In this document: positions 32,186 to 32,354 of the stretch, piece after piece | Position numbering within the stretch: the stretch's first letter is position 1 | How the letters are laid out: every line of letters starts with the position of its first letter | Assembly: GCA_937870685.1 (NCBI GenBank) | Contig: CALMZX010000127.1 | Location: forward strand, 1-32,354 | DNA: 32,354 bases | From: an uncultured Alphaproteobacteria bacterium | Lineage (GTDB): Bacteria; Pseudomonadota; Alphaproteobacteria; Rhizobiales; Aestuariivirgaceae | Direction of reading: 5' to 3' | Notes under the pieces: generated by a model | Databases searched by the model: none | The model's input: only the letters and a program-made list of their open reading frames with translations | Told to the model about the DNA's origin: nothing | Made by a program: the position numbers and the translations under genes

Positions 32186-32354
32186 TTCACGGTGGCATGG
32201 GGAGATGAGGGAAAAATGGAGGGACTGTTTCCGTCCCGGCTTCCCGCCAGCATGCTTGAGGAGTTGTAGAGAGGGGTATTCGGCAGAAAGCCGTTTCAGG
32301 AAACGCAGCGGTTTTGGCCTGCAATGGACGCTCTCGCCAGTTCCACACGGCGCA
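32186..32354 (-). repeat. Right copy of the long inverted repeat (element A), cut by the window edge
   Basis: Inverse complement of 14453-14675 without the palindromic insertion found there. The match is still perfect at the last base of the window, so the repeat very likely continues outside and may include the hairpin-rich segment found at 14246-14455. Confidence 0.9.

Larger units (their letters stand above)
31910..32354. other. Gene-free right end with palindromes and inverted repeats
   Basis: No credible gene is present. Besides the copies of elements A and B it contains CCGCGC-agga-TGCGCGG, CCTGCC-gtga-GGCAGG and CCCCGGC-ctgc-GCCGGGG (32146-32163), all without T-runs. These are REP-like palindromes of the kind seen in the left gene-free region. 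Confidence 0.75.

Overview
The window is a high-GC, densely coded stretch of what looks like an alphaproteobacterial chromosome, most likely Hyphomicrobiales (Rhizobiales). Four things point there: the iolR-iolC-iolD-iolB order with GGAA-N6-TTCC operators, a rhizobial-type rhaR/rhaD-rhaI locus, a RutR-like regulator tied to a reductive (Pyd-type) pyrimidine pathway, and many short GC-rich palindromes between genes. No tRNA, rRNA, transposase, phage gene or CRISPR array was recognised.

Layout. (1) 1-5440, minus strand: inositol catabolism (iolB cut by the window edge, iolD, a fused iolC kinase/aldolase-like gene, iolR). I see GGAA-N6-TTCC-type boxes at both the iolC and iolR promoters. (2) 5440-9523: a beta-CASP metallo-hydrolase gene coupled to a LOG-family gene, a divergent PPK2 polyphosphate kinase, and a formyltransferase-fold protein. 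(3) 9575-13733: a RutR-like TetR regulator divergent from a four-gene ABC importer of the NMT1/THI5/SsuABC type, ending in a clear terminator. (4) 13790-14949: about 1.2 kb with no protein gene, packed with palindromes, inverted repeats and a hairpin-rich segment. (5) 14950-17574: dihydropyrimidinase, an AT-rich orphan membrane protein and two overlapping Dabb genes. (6) 17583-24253: a small K+ channel, rhaR, rhaD, rhaI, a DUF4432 protein and a ChaC-like protein. (7) 24229-28543: two tandem c-type cytochromes behind a Crp/Fnr-like box, a dienelactone hydrolase, a small membrane protein, two tandem Popeye-like cyclic-nucleotide-binding membrane proteins and an aldo/keto reductase. (8) 28676-31854: a beta-ureidopropionase/carbamoylase-type amidase, an M20 hydrolase and a RidA protein with a histone-H1-like tail, then a terminator. 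(9) 31910-32354: palindromes and an inverted copy of the 14.4-14.8 kb repeats.

How the parts fit. RutR-like palindromes (TTGACCA-NN-TGGTCAA type) lie before three separated units: rutR/ABC importer (10225-10240), dihydropyrimidinase (14915-14930) and amidase (28641-28656). I infer one regulon for pyrimidine or hydantoin-like compounds. It is physically split by about 12 kb of rhamnose, cytochrome and other genes. The whole hydA-to-ridA block is bracketed by inverted repeats, so it may be able to invert or may have been assembled by recombination. The dihydropyrimidine dehydrogenase, the rhamnulokinase and the rest of the iol genes are not in the window.

Start codons were chosen from ribosome-binding sites and family lengths. 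Family assignments rest on motifs read by eye, without any database search.
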